Below are positions 24,901-46,479 of a DNA stretch of 64,000 bases, in pieces (position 1 is the stretch's first letter; each line of letters opens with the position of its first letter). The stretch is from positions 1,302,001-1,366,000 of the forward strand of contig JAILWY010000011.1 of assembly GCA_022113835.1 (NCBI GenBank), written 5' to 3'. Under the pieces are notes generated by a model. It was not told the origin of the DNA and made no database searches. It was given only the letters and a program-made list of their open reading frames with translations. The stretch comes from Atopsyche davidsoni (Eukaryota > Arthropoda > Insecta > Trichoptera > Hydrobiosidae). Both the position numbers and the translations under genes were made by a program.

Positions 24901-25572
24901 AACGGCGTCAGATCCTTCACCTACCAGACAGGGGGCATGGCCAATTGTGCAGTCGTTGCTTGCACCAACAATACTATCAGCACCTGCGGCACTCGGTAAC
25001 CATTTTGACACCTAACTTGATATTATCAATATAAGGTATTCCGATGATCAGAAAGTGGTAACCCCGAACGCAAGCAAATTCAGTATATATATATATATAT
25101 ATATATATATACTAATTATTTATTAAATTACAGATCTCTTTTTTAATTAATGATGTCATTTAACTAAATTCAGTGTATTTTTAGATTCCCTTCACACTCA
25201 ACAGTTAGGCAGACTTTTGAAATTACCAGCATAAAAATTACGGCTACTGTACCGAAACCAGAACTGGACGAGAAAATGAAATGTCACAACATCGTGTACC
25301 ATCCAATTACTGTGGACATGTCGCTCCTAACTTTTAGTTTGAACGACTACGAGTACACCATCAGTGAGATCAAAGATTCAGATCGGTTTGTAAAATTGAT
25401 CATGAATCTCAAAGCGCCTAAAGCTGACATGCTTACTTTTGGATTTATGGGAAGAGTTTTCAATAAAGATAATACTCCGGTCACTGGAAATACCAACGTT
25501 GTAAAAAGTGATAAATTAGTTGTCTTTCTTTGTTTCATTAATTATGTTTTATTTTACTTTAGTAGAAATTGA
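9982..25572 (+). CDS. Vanin-like protein 2 (pantetheinase/biotinidase family), 9 exons with a 12.4-kb intron 1
   Basis: Exons: 9982-10044, 22493-22627, 22818-22958, 23184-23329, 23480-23694, 24023-24109, 24348-24670, 24862-24995 and 25185-25572; 1632 nt, 543 residues. Exon 1 encodes a signal peptide (MREIALSLLLSCLAVVGA) and joins exon 2 in phase 0. The catalytic triad is Glu75 (IIFPEA), Lys165 (YRKINLYGE) and Cys198 (GHFICFD). Exons 3, 5, 6 and 8 have exactly the lengths of the neighbouring paralogue (141, 215, 87 and 134 nt), which shows tandem duplication. Unlike the neighbour, the protein ends in a hydrophobic stretch (KLVVFLCFINYVLFYF), possibly a GPI-anchor or membrane tail. Intron 7 appears to use a GC donor (AAG|GCGAGT at 24671). 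The link of exon 1 across the long intron rests on phase, signal-peptide match and upstream promoter-like sequence. Confidence 0.9.
11163..11238 (+). repeat. Dispersed repeat family R1, copy 1
   Basis: About 75 bp sharing the pattern ctggcccagga...gtcaccaacctc...gaggagaggcac followed by a gaagaag run. Other copies are at 29013-29084 (-), 29978-30050 (+) and 30627-30700 (+). The GAAGAAG tail suggests the 3' end of a retroposon, but no parent element is visible. Confidence 0.7.
11450..11475 (+). repeat. Dispersed repeat family R2, fragment
   Basis: Matches the core gttggcgaaaccggtcacca found in fuller copies at 45181-45267 (+) and 52745-52868 (-). Confidence 0.6.
11476..14281. other. Intron 1 of vanin-like gene 2, unannotated AT-rich part
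   Basis: No gene, RNA or clear transposon end was recognised. About 12057-12300 contains a less AT-rich patch (ggggcggatccctctgatgg) that could be an old repeat, without further support. Confidence 0.35.
14282..14445 (+). ncRNA. U1 spliceosomal snRNA gene (or close variant)
   Basis: Exactly 164 nt, the length of U1. It begins ATACTTACCTGGCG, the 5' end that pairs with 5' splice sites. Stem-loop I closes (GGGGA with TCCCC, CCG with CGG). Stem-loop II has the U1A-type loop ATTGCAC within GGGCGAGGC...GCTGACCC. Stem III is GATTATTC/GAATAA, the Sm site is TAATTTTTGG, and stem IV is CGGGGACTGCG...CGCGGACCCCG. A 3'-box-like GTTTTAAACATGACAGAC follows about 27 nt downstream. One oddity is that loop I reads GATCAACAAG where U1 normally has GATCANGAAG, the U1-70K site. 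It may be a divergent working gene or a young pseudogene. It sits inside intron 1 of vanin-like gene 2 in the same orientation. Confidence 0.88.
14525..14553. repeat. Perfect 12-bp hairpin downstream of U1
   Basis: CGGTGATTTTAC and GTAAAATCACCG flank a 5-nt loop (gctag). It starts 80 nt after the U1 3' end and 33 bp before the TTAA of the first piggyBac remnant. Confidence 0.8.
14590..15628 (-). mobile_element. piggyBac-like remnant A (minus orientation)
   Basis: Bounded by TTAA at 14586-14589 and 15629-15632, with ends of the type CCCTTTGCRCTCGAG. It carries a 122-codon frame at 14728-15096 (-) matching only the C-terminal region of piggyBac transposases: LTGDFRQTRARASLQP, then the cysteine-rich domain (KVCSQK, YYCDTCPEKPGMHLGNCYMKYHT). 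The DDD catalytic core is missing, so it is a non-autonomous deletion derivative. About 44 bp near its right end is duplicated relative to copy B. Confidence 0.85.
15633..16627 (+). mobile_element. piggyBac-like remnant B (plus orientation), mirror image of A
   Basis: Begins CCCTTTGCACTCGAG after the shared TTAA (15629-15632) and ends before TTAA at 16628-16631. Its frame at 16122-16490 (+) differs from that of copy A at one residue (Tyr to Phe in the TTYYCDTCP motif). It has the same cysteine-rich C-terminal domain and lacks the catalytic core. With A it makes a nearly perfect 2-kb inverted repeat. Confidence 0.86.
16921..18874 (+). pseudogene. THAP-domain protein gene, split by a Helitron
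   Basis: The first part (16921-17030) encodes the start of a C2CH THAP zinc finger: KWCAVPQCTN, then the NKLFIYVPNK segment. The second part (18688-18874) encodes its completion: KWFKLARRN and YFCEDH, then a short tail ending in a stop codon. The two parts join in frame when the intervening Helitron (17031-18687) is left out, so it was one open frame of about 98 codons. THAP fingers bind the terminal DNA of transposons. As it stands the frame meets a stop (TAG) two bases into the Helitron. No transposase catalytic domain follows. Confidence 0.72.
17031..18687 (-). mobile_element. Helitron with decayed Rep/helicase fragments, inserted in the THAP gene
   Basis: On the minus strand it starts TCTATCTATATATATAAAAC at 18687 and ends ...GGTATCCGCTAG at 17031, between A and T, as Helitrons do. 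Minus-strand frames at 17788-17979 (NSPCIKDGKCTKRYPRDLI) and 17356-17763 (CKYVNKGSDMAVF, SNEAVWRILGFSIHERYPTV) match the Helitron Rep/helicase polyprotein between the Rep and helicase parts. A TAA codon at about 17787-17789 separates the two pieces, which otherwise continue in register. The HUH and helicase Walker motifs are not seen. Confidence 0.85.
18957..20428 (-). pseudogene. YqaJ-type (PD-(D/E)XK) nuclease with SWIM-like zinc finger, transposon-borne, probable late frameshift
   Basis: Two exons on the minus strand: 20428-20301 (start codon at 20428) and 20061-18957, joined by a GT-AG intron; about 410 codons. A SWIM-like finger lies at residues 101-113 (CHDC...GGCKH). The YqaJ nuclease region follows: RYGRVTAS (251-258), GRFLE (291-295), AGSPDGI (325-331) and VEIKCP (337-342), giving the expected Asp and Glu-x-Lys active-site pattern, then AQIQMQMYLSG. 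Just after this, in a run of five A residues (about 19067-19071), the frame that continues with family-like sequence (CYFCVADPNFSTSQD...) is shifted by one base. The annotated frame instead runs into an unrelated tail. This could be a disabling deletion or a sequence error. The family is DNase-like and travels with DNA transposons; no cellular role is implied. Confidence 0.75.
20436..20640. repeat. Tandem repeat, about 2.4 units of about 82 bp, upstream of the YqaJ gene
   Basis: Units start with atacggtcacaa and include cagcgaagtttgtttgcaag. They lie just 5' of the YqaJ start codon and could be a promoter or subterminal repeat of the transposon. A perfect TGACGTCA lies at 20667-20674. Confidence 0.75.
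20880..21153 (+). mobile_element. Possible piggyBac-like 3' fragment
   Basis: The frame at 20880-21089 contains a cysteine pattern (MCDESC...RICVKCPKI) reminiscent of the piggyBac C-terminal zinc domain. The stretch ends GGCAGTCAACGTG (21141-21153), which is identical to the right terminus of the TTAA-flanked MITE at 53063-53354. Similarity is weak and the left edge is not defined. Confidence 0.4.
21300..21925 (+). mobile_element. piggyBac-like remnant C with N-terminal transposase fragment
   Basis: The acidic, serine-rich N-terminal frame (21385 onward) shifts by one base near 21605. It then continues with piggyBac-like sequence (ANPRAKKWAPTNASEVKAFI, LLEMGITKRPTMY) up to a stop at about 21779. 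The following 90 bp (21830-21920) match the 3' end of remnants A and B (agttagaggtaa...acgaaacgcttcgag...cggtctcgag), so the central catalytic part has been deleted. The terminal GGGTTAA is degenerate here. Confidence 0.75.
23428..23460 (+). repeat. R2 repeat fragment in intron 4 of vanin-like gene 2
   Basis: Contains tggaattccaccaagtgctt, the same block as at 29890-29921. Confidence 0.6.
25083..25111. repeat. (AT)n microsatellite
   Basis: A run of about 14 AT units in the last intron of vanin-like gene 2. Confidence 0.9.
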
Positions 25573-27661
25573 TCTCATTTATAAATGAAAAATCATAATA
25601 CTTACTTACCAAAAAGTGTTATGTTTTCTGTAAATACTCAATTATTGTTTACAAACTAAACTGTAGTTTTATTTATTTCTTTGATATTTGATACATTTAC
25701 ATATGAATGTACTGTTTTACTAAAAGCACATCTTTTTCTAAACCAGATACAATGGTATTAACTACTACTAATAAGTCATTACGGTATTTTTCACATTCAG
25801 TTTTCAGCCGTCTTATCATACAACAGTTTTTAATGTTTCTATCATAATTATACAATTAGACTTTAGGTTTTTAAAACTAGCATTTCTTCTAATAAATATT
25901 ACGATTGGCCTAATAAGGTGTTCCAGTAAAACTATCAGATCAACTATTTGTACTGGTTTAAGTACAATAATCTAAAATTAAATTAAAGATAAATAATAAT
26001 AATAAGATAAACATAATTTTGCTGTTGAAACAATGTGAATAAGGTAAGCCTTCATTAATAAATTTATATTATCTGATTATTAAAACTATCAGCCCGGGCT
26101 AAGGAATAAATATAAAACGACATTTACGATGTAAGTATCAATTTTGTTAATATTTTTGATCATATCAAGACTGTTAGTAAGCCCAGTCTCGTTATAATTG
26201 TACAATTAAATAATGCAGGTATGCCCCATTATTAAATAGAATTTCCAAGTGCTTACTTATAATTTAGCACATATCAATTACAATGATTACCTTCTGTCCA
26301 TCTTAATTTACAGCATAGTTTGTTGCTTTGAAGTTTTTTTCTTTCAATATAACGGTTACCAGTTTTCTCCAGATACAAGATTATTTCACATAATAACAAA
26401 TAGCATGAATTTATTCTACCACATATTTACATTATAATAAAAAATAAATTATCAAAAGTATAAACTAAGTCATAAATTTCTAACTAAAAACAATTGTGCA
26501 ATAATATACATAAAACATATTGTTTATAATTTGTTTAGGTAGGCATATAAAATAAAATTTTATTTTCTTGCTCGTGCATATAAATGGTGTACCTAGGTAC
26601 ACAACATAACACAAAGCTGTTGCTAGCAACAGCTTTGTGTTATGTTGCAATATAAAACACTTTTCCTTCATGTTTGTCATAAGACTATAAATAACAGTAC
26701 CTACTTAATCAATAAAAACTGGTTTGTGGTTAGAAATCAAACTAGATTAAACCAGTAAAAACGCATTAATCCATTTATTACTCTGAACCCTTTAAAAACT
26801 CAAAATACCAAGCAAAAATATTATTATTTAATAGTACTACACAAATAAATTTTACTTGTTACTTTTTGTTTTGATAATTTGACATCAATCAATAAAACAT
26901 GTCTCGGATAAATCAAAAAGCAGATTCGTCATAATTAATTAATTTTAAAGCATCCAGATGTATCTTGAATTCATTATAAAAGCTCTCGTAATAGTTTTCC
27001 CGTGTTACATTGTAGACGTTATTGATCCATCAACAAGAGAAGATGTTCTCATGAAAAAAATATATGGATGTCGCTATATTATCTATTTAACTATTTAATA
27101 CATGTATGTTGCTTTCTATTTATTGATATAAATAGCTCAAAATGGGTAAGTATTTAAGTTGAAAAAAATCAATAACTCAATTCGTGACCCAATTATGACT
27201 GCCATACACTGAAGGGTGAATACACAATGCATTATTTACAAAGCTTCTATAGCAACAGCCGGTTGATTATACACGTAGGATAGTGCATAAAATCAAATCC
27301 AAAGAAATAAACCTATTTATTCAGTTCGAACAGTCGTAGATAACTGAGCTAGGAGGCGTGGATATTTCATTACTTGACATTATGTTTTTAAGTTATTATT
27401 CTGTGACAAGTCAAGGGGTCAAAAGGCTACATTTTGATTTGAGATAAAAATAATAATCAATATTAGATGAACACGAGAGTGAACCGAAGTGAATAGTAGT
27501 TGAGCTTAAAATTATTGACATGCTTTTGATCAATTCTGTGAATAATAATCTATCCAGGGACGAACTGTGAATTTTAAGCGTTGAGTAGCTTAATGTTTAA
27601 TTTAATATTGCTAGAAATTAAGTGATTGTGTATTGTGTTTGAGAAAATACAACGCTTGAAA
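25573..27661. other. Intergenic region and 5' leader of the ALDH1L gene
   Basis: No coding signal is seen. The first AATAAA after the vanin-like stop that I noted is at 26057-26062. It contains the 46-bp palindrome at 26602-26647. The part just before 27662 presumably holds the ALDH1L promoter and 5' untranslated region, but no TATA box or positioned DPE was found. Confidence 0.5.
26602..26647. repeat. Perfect 46-bp palindrome
   Basis: Each half is 23 bp (CAACATAACACAAAGCTGTT, then GCT, and its exact reverse complement) with no spacer. It is preceded and overlapped by one base by a perfect 16-bp palindrome, GTGTACCTAGGTACAC (26587-26602). Confidence 0.95.
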
Positions 27662-40736
<13,075 letters not shown>

Positions 40737-42265
40737 ATGATGTCACTCCACTAAAGCTGGCATGCCTTCCAACATAACTTAACTAATATAATTTATATTA
40801 TTCTATAGGAATACTAACACTGTTCATGACTAAATTATCGTCTTATGAATTACTTGACAGACTGAAAACGATAGCTGCCTTCTTACGACAACAATATTTA
40901 ATTGTTTGTCGAAACAAAATATTCGCTGAAGAATAAAAAAAAACTATTTGATAATATCGTACTTTAGACGAGATGTTTTTTTATAAATGATATATCGATA
41001 CTACAAAGCATAGTGAGATATTTTGCAAAATATAATTTTTGAGCTGGTATAAGAACCATATCAGTCTAAAAGTCTTGTATTGTTCATTTTATTCCCGATA
41101 TTATTTGACAAATTATTTTTATTTTTTGTTATTGTTTTTGTGTGAACCATTACTACATATTAATCAATTTTGTATTATCGATATATCGATTTCATCTCTC
41201 CTGCAATAATTTCTTTAGAAACATCGAGCAATGAAAATATGTCTTAACTAGTCTAATACATTTTTAAAATAATGTTTTTTTTATAAAATGTGAATAAATA
41301 TTGATTATTGAATATTTATATGAATATATTAGTGATAATGACATTTATTACAAAAATGAACCACAGAATGACCAAATCATACGAAGTTTTTAAAACTATA
41401 CATATTTTTACAAAATGGACCCAGTTCCTGATTTTATAATATCTGTGTTGATTAAAATGATGTATGTAATACTAGGTTTTTAGTTACAATGTGTGCGTTA
41501 CCACTTCGTGCTTTGTTAATAAACTTATTTGTTCAAATATAATTTGATGTTTATTATGTTTTCGGAATTGTAATCTTATTGAAATACATTAAAAGATTAT
41601 ACAAATTATATTTTTGGCATTAAAACACTAACTACATGTTGAAACCCTAACCACTCAGCAACTTCACTTTGTTTCCACGGCAAGCCATTGAATCTTTACC
41701 CCACAAGGGGAAAAATTAACAGAATAAAAACAATTATCACGCACCCGAGTTAAACTTCTTTGGCAAGAAAGTGTACTGACCACAAGGCGGTTTTAATTTT
41801 TTTTAAATATTGAGTTTTTAAATTTTACTAAGTATCTTTTAATATAAAAGTTATTATGCAACGGTGTCTACTTTTAGAAAGTAAGAAACTTTTTAATCTT
41901 CTTAGAAGAAAAATAAGCCTCTGTCAAAAATTTTGAATAAAAGTAACAGTAATTTCGTATTTCCAGTCAATCTAGTTTATTACAAATAATTTAACATTTT
42001 GGAAAATGATTTTGTATTTTTAAATGATAATGAATATTCATTTAAACTAAGTAAATATTTTCTGATTTAAAATTCTCAAAATAAATACTAATAATTCAAC
42101 AAAAAACTATCACCCAGGATCGAAAATAACAACAGAAATAATGCGTTTAACAAAAAAGTTTACTTAAATTCAGATTAACAATCAGGTATGTATGTACAAT
42201 ATTTAACTAAGTTTCTATTGAAGCGTGTTAAATTAGTTTCCTCAAATATAATGGCATCTACAGTT
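40737..42265. other. 3' region of ALDH1L and spacer to NDUFA7 (convergent genes)
   Basis: It starts with the ALDH1L 3' untranslated region. An AATAAA at 41518-41523 followed by T/G-rich sequence is the most likely polyadenylation signal, although earlier AATAAA motifs exist (for example near 41292). TATCGAT-type motifs occur at about 40991 and 41177. The remainder to the NDUFA7 stop is AT-rich without a gene. Confidence 0.5.
41518..41523 (+). terminator. Candidate polyadenylation signal of ALDH1L
   Basis: AATAAA followed within 30 bp by T- and GT-rich sequence; 780 bp after the stop codon. Chosen over earlier AATAAA motifs on downstream context only. Confidence 0.4.
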
Positions 42266-42941
42266 CTATTCTTTCTTATACAGGTGATGGTCCCATTGGA
42301 AGGTTTCTCCGGGGGTAGGCATCCTTAACCTGGCACCAGTTGCATCGCTAAAATCATAAATGAAGTTTTAAATGTACATATTAAGCTATGTTTGGTGGCT
42401 ATATTACTTAATATTTAGAGTTAGTTAGATAATATTTAAATACAGCTGAACATTACCTAGTTTTTTCACTAGTTTCCAAAAGCTTGGGCTCTACAACATC
42501 AATGGGAGGAGCAACTTCTCTTCTGGCATCACGGTTGCAGTAGTAATTAGCGGACGCTCTGAAATCAAAAGAATATTAGCTTAAGTTTTCCATCTATCCA
42601 TAGAAAAATTGCCAACGACTCAATGACTCAACGGCTCACTTAACTCATTGTAATAAATGTACTGATCAATATACATACTTATCTGCCGAACCTCCAGGAA
42701 TAGTTGGGGCTGGTTGTGTGCGAGCAGATACAAACTGCTCAAAGCGGACAGCTAAGTTATGCCTTCTCTGAAAATTATATATATATTATAAGACGTCAAA
42801 ATAATATAACCTCTCAAAATTACGTAATTTTAATATACAATTTAATTGTTTAAATGTAACATTTGGAGTACTTACTCCCAATAGGAAGTTTCTGACTGCT
42901 TGAAGAACAGGAGAAACATCTCGGATTGGTATTTTAGACAT
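42266..42941 (-). CDS. NDUFA7: NADH dehydrogenase (ubiquinone) 1 alpha subcomplex subunit 7 (complex I B14.5a), 4 exons
   Basis: Minus-strand exons: 42941-42876, 42767-42679, 42558-42457 and 42347-42266; 339 nt, 112 residues, against 113 in human NDUFA7. All introns are GT-AG with consistent phase. The diagnostic block [33 protein letters not shown] is split over exons 2 and 3 and matches the family pattern R-T-Q-P-x-P...NNYYC-x-RD-x-RRE-x-xPP. The C-terminus contains TPGETFQWDHHLY. This is an accessory subunit of mitochondrial complex I that binds the matrix arm. No classical cleavable presequence is seen, as in the family. It is convergent with ALDH1L and divergent from the rabankyrin-5 homologue, whose start lies 770 bp away. 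Confidence 0.94.
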
Positions 42942-43710
42942 TTTTACTGAAATTAAGATTTGTACCCAAGAAGAAAACACAAATTTGACAGCTTGAATTT
43001 TAATTCTGCTTGCCACATGCAAAATTACTAATATTATTTGTTGATATTGAATATAGTCTAAATGTACTTTAATATAAATTTCTTTAATTAAAATAAATTA
43101 AAAAAAACCATAGAAAAGAAATAAGCGTTGATTTTTTTTTAATTAATTTTTTTCTGATCGGATTCTCCGCGAAAAAATTTATGACCAATCAATTTAAAAA
43201 AAAAATAGATATACCTTCAAAGATAAATCGCTATAACTCTTTTTATTAAAAATATTTTCAACATTTTATTGCAAGAATAAATTTCATACTGTTACAATAA
43301 ATTAAATAACTAAAAGTTACAAAAACTAATCGTGACTTTCTTTAATCTCATGCGCATGAAAAGTTCTGATCAATCAGAAAACAATATTTCAACAACAACA
43401 ATCAGTATGTTTTAAATTAATTTTGGCAGACGGAATATTTAATGTAACAAAAGATAGAGCAAAACAAATGCAGTCGTAAAATCAAATATACTGCGAGCTC
43501 TTGACATTAATACATTTTATTCGTTTATACCTTCACGTTGGTCCAATGGCCTGCAATATTGACAGTTGGCGTGAAATTCAGTTCCACTTGTCAAAATAAT
43601 ATTTTGTTAACTTCATAGGTTTCGGTTTCCTCAATTCGTCCGGAATTAACATCCGCGTCAAGCACGCTGTACTCATCCCTGATACCGATCCGACAATTTT
43701 TCCTGTCAAC
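42942..43710. promoter_or_regulatory. Shared divergent promoter region of NDUFA7 and the ANKFY1 homologue
   Basis: The 769 bp between two start codons pointing away from each other must hold both promoters and 5' leaders. Short TTTGACAG/TTGACAG motifs occur near each end (about 42984 and 43560). No TATA box was recognised. Confidence 0.5.
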
Positions 43711-46479
43711 ATGGGTATGTTAACATATCACCGATAATAAGTTTCTCCTATCAATTAATTCAGTTTCATCGTTTATAAATACTTATGGGGGCGTTGTCGG
43801 ACAGTGAAACCACCCTGCAATACGAAAACCGTCTTTAACACGAATATGCATATTAAAATGACAAATAAAGGATCAACTCACACCTACATTTATTGTCCAT
43901 GTGGATTGAATCAATATTTTATATTGCAATTTATATGTCAATTTTACCGATAAATTCGCGTTTATTTTATAACATAATTTTTTGAAACAGTAAGCGCCGT
44001 CGTTTTTTTGGTATCGTAATCTTTTGAATGACAAAAAAAACATGTTTCTCTTTGTTATTGTTTTCGTTTGTTTCGTAAACATTGTTTGTACAATCTATAA
44101 ATAAGATCGAATAATCTTTTAAATATTATAATTAGATTATAAGGTGGTCATACTTGGGTATTTTTTAAAGAACACAATTAATATCACAGTCACAAAATTC
44201 TAATAACTACAATGAACTCTGGTAATAATTCTACGACTCATTCCAGCCTAAAATTAATTATATTATGTTTGAATGCACTAGAAGTTGCCTGAATAATATT
44301 TATCAGCTAAAACTTAGATATATATATCATTAAATATAATATAATATCTATATCCTATTATATCTACGGGTGACAATAGCATCATAAGATTAACTTAATT
44401 AGTAATAAAATCACAATGTTAGTCGCCACACTCATGGAAAATATAATTCCCTGAAGATTGAACAATTGAAGGATAGTTTGGTTTTCAAATATATAATTTT
44501 TGTTTTATTTATTTTTGAAGCGCTTATTAGGTCTTATCTGTATTTGACTATCTGTTTCAGGGACCTCAGAAGTGGCCAAGCTCCAGCAACACCTGGCGCT
44601 TCTGAAGGAGGAGTACACCAAGCTGCAGTCGCACTGCTGGGAGCTCGAGCGCAAGTACGCGCGAGCAGCCGCTGCCGGCGGGGACCTCAGCGAGGCTTCC
44701 TTTGTAGCCCGCCTGCTGGCCACCGTGGCCACGCTACATGGCCGCAGTACCTACTCCGACCTTACGGTGCGCCTGCAGGGTAAGAGCGTCCCGGCACACA
44801 AGTTCGTGCTCAACTCACGCTCTGATGACTTCAGTGAAGAGAAGCTTAAAGATCTAGACGAACTGGGTATGTCAACCGTGTGCAACTAGTTTTGTGAATT
44901 CCATTGAAATGTTATGATATAAAAGGTCAGCCTAATGTCTCGGAGATTACAAAAATGTTTTTTGTACTGAGTACTGCCTTTCTAGAGCTTGTTTATATAA
45001 TTTAACTGCAGATTCAAAACCTTTTCCTTGTTCTCTGAAGAGAATCTCATTAGCGTCATATTAATAATTTTGCTTTCACAATTTATACTTATTCATTTTT
45101 CTGTTGTCGTTATAATGTGACATGTTTGTTTGTTTTTTAATTTGTATGTTTGTTATAAAAAATATAAAGATAAAAGATAATGCCAGCGTGAAAGGTTGGC
45201 GAAACCGGTCACAAATAAAAATGAAGATGTGGAAAATCACTCAAGTATTTTATTCAAAAAAATATTTAAAACATCCTGATTTTCTATTGTTCTAGATTGG
45301 AGCTCCATACCTGACACAGTGGGAGAAGCGATGCTGCGCTGGATCTACACAGACGTTGTGGAATTCTTGAAGGGAGACGAGTTTGCTACCCAACTCATGA
45401 AATGCGCGGCTGCTCACAAACTCACTGGCCTTGTGCTCAAGTGCGAAAAGGCACTCATTAGCTCTGTCAATGTTAGGTGCGATTGGGTCTTTTATTTTTA
45501 AATATTTTGAGTTTTCAAATGCCATCACAAGAAATGGTTTTGTGGTCTGTGCTATGAAGTTATACTTGATACCTGTGAACTTCCAGCAAAACCTATTTTT
45601 GCTAGATGAAACTGAAACGGCTGCCAAAACCTACGAAACCTACCTATGCTAATTCAATTGTTTTTTTTAACTTTACATTTTTACAAACGTAATGTATTTT
45701 CATTAATATTCATTGTTAGCTTTTGACTGTGATGAATTAATGTGTTTGTATAAAATCGCATGCAATCGAGTTATATTTTTATATGTTTTCAGGAGTTGCG
45801 TGAAATTCTATTCGGCTGCTGAAGAAATAAATGCCACAGCTCTGAGAGACCATTGCTCCTCGCTCATATCTGCCCACTGGGACGACCTCACAGGCATGTT
45901 CTCAAATATCAAATCCAATTAGCAATCATTAGTCTTGCAAGCAGTTCTGAAAATTTGCCACGGGAGAAACAAATTTTCGGTTCTTTCTTATAAGTTGGAC
46001 TTTTTGCTTATCAATTCTTTTCTGGCCATGAACCCTTCAAAAGCTTAATATTTTCCGCTGGCAAAACTGGCATGGAAACCCCCTTTTTCTGCCTCCGGTT
46101 CTCATTATTCTTTTGTCCTATCCTCCATTAGTTTTTATACATGATTTGTAAAATCCTGTTTGATTCCTAAGGGAGGCGAAAGCCAAAATACCAGAATATT
46201 ATTTAAGTTTTGTCTGCGAGTCGATCAAAGTCAAGCGTGGCTTTTAATGCTCTCCAAGCTAGAATGGGGTGAAAAAAATAAGATAATGATCTATTTCTTA
46301 ATGCTTTGTGTAACATTTTAATATCAAACCTGTTATTTCCAGGGGAAGACTTTGAGCACATGTCCAGTGCCCTCCTGTACAAGATGCTGAAGAGCAAGAC
46401 CTCCCAACCCCTTCACGAGGCTGTGCGCCTGCTGAGAGAGGACGTGGTTTTCCTATGTCTGGTAGAGAACAACGCAACG
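43711..46479 (+). CDS. ANKFY1: Rabankyrin-5 (ANKFY1) homologue, N-terminal five exons only
   Basis: Exons: 43711-43714, 44561-44866, 45296-45476, 45793-45893 and 46343-46479; 243 codons, open at the 3' end (donor ACG|GTAAGT). Exon 1 supplies only ATG and one base, so the protein begins MGTSEVAKLQQHLALLKEEY, like the human start. A coiled coil at residues 6-36 is followed by a BTB/POZ domain (about 64-165: YSDLTVRLQGKSVPAHKFVL, EAMLRWIYTD) and the BACK-like region (AHWDDLTGEDFEHMSSALLY, LREDVVFL). The homologue is a Rab5 effector on early endosomes with ankyrin repeats and a C-terminal FYVE finger. None of those exons is found up to 64000. Intron 4 appears to use a GC donor (CAG|GCATGT at 45894), because no GT donor keeps the phase. 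Confidence 0.9.
45181..45267 (+). repeat. R2 repeat, fuller copy (intron 2 of the ANKFY1 homologue)
   Basis: Contains the small hairpin GCCAgcgtgaaaggtTGGC, then gcgaaaccggtcacaaataa, then ggaaaatcactcaagtattt. The same order, reversed, is at 52745-52868. Confidence 0.75.

Noticed and set aside
27321..27364. TCAGT initiator with a DPE for ALDH1L
   Set aside because: The DPE-like GGATAT lies about 38 bp from the initiator A, outside the strict +28 to +33 spacing.
44466..44783. Arg/Gly-rich frames overlapping exon 2 of the ANKFY1 homologue
   Set aside because: Off-frame shadows of a GC-rich exon whose true frame is clearly BTB protein.
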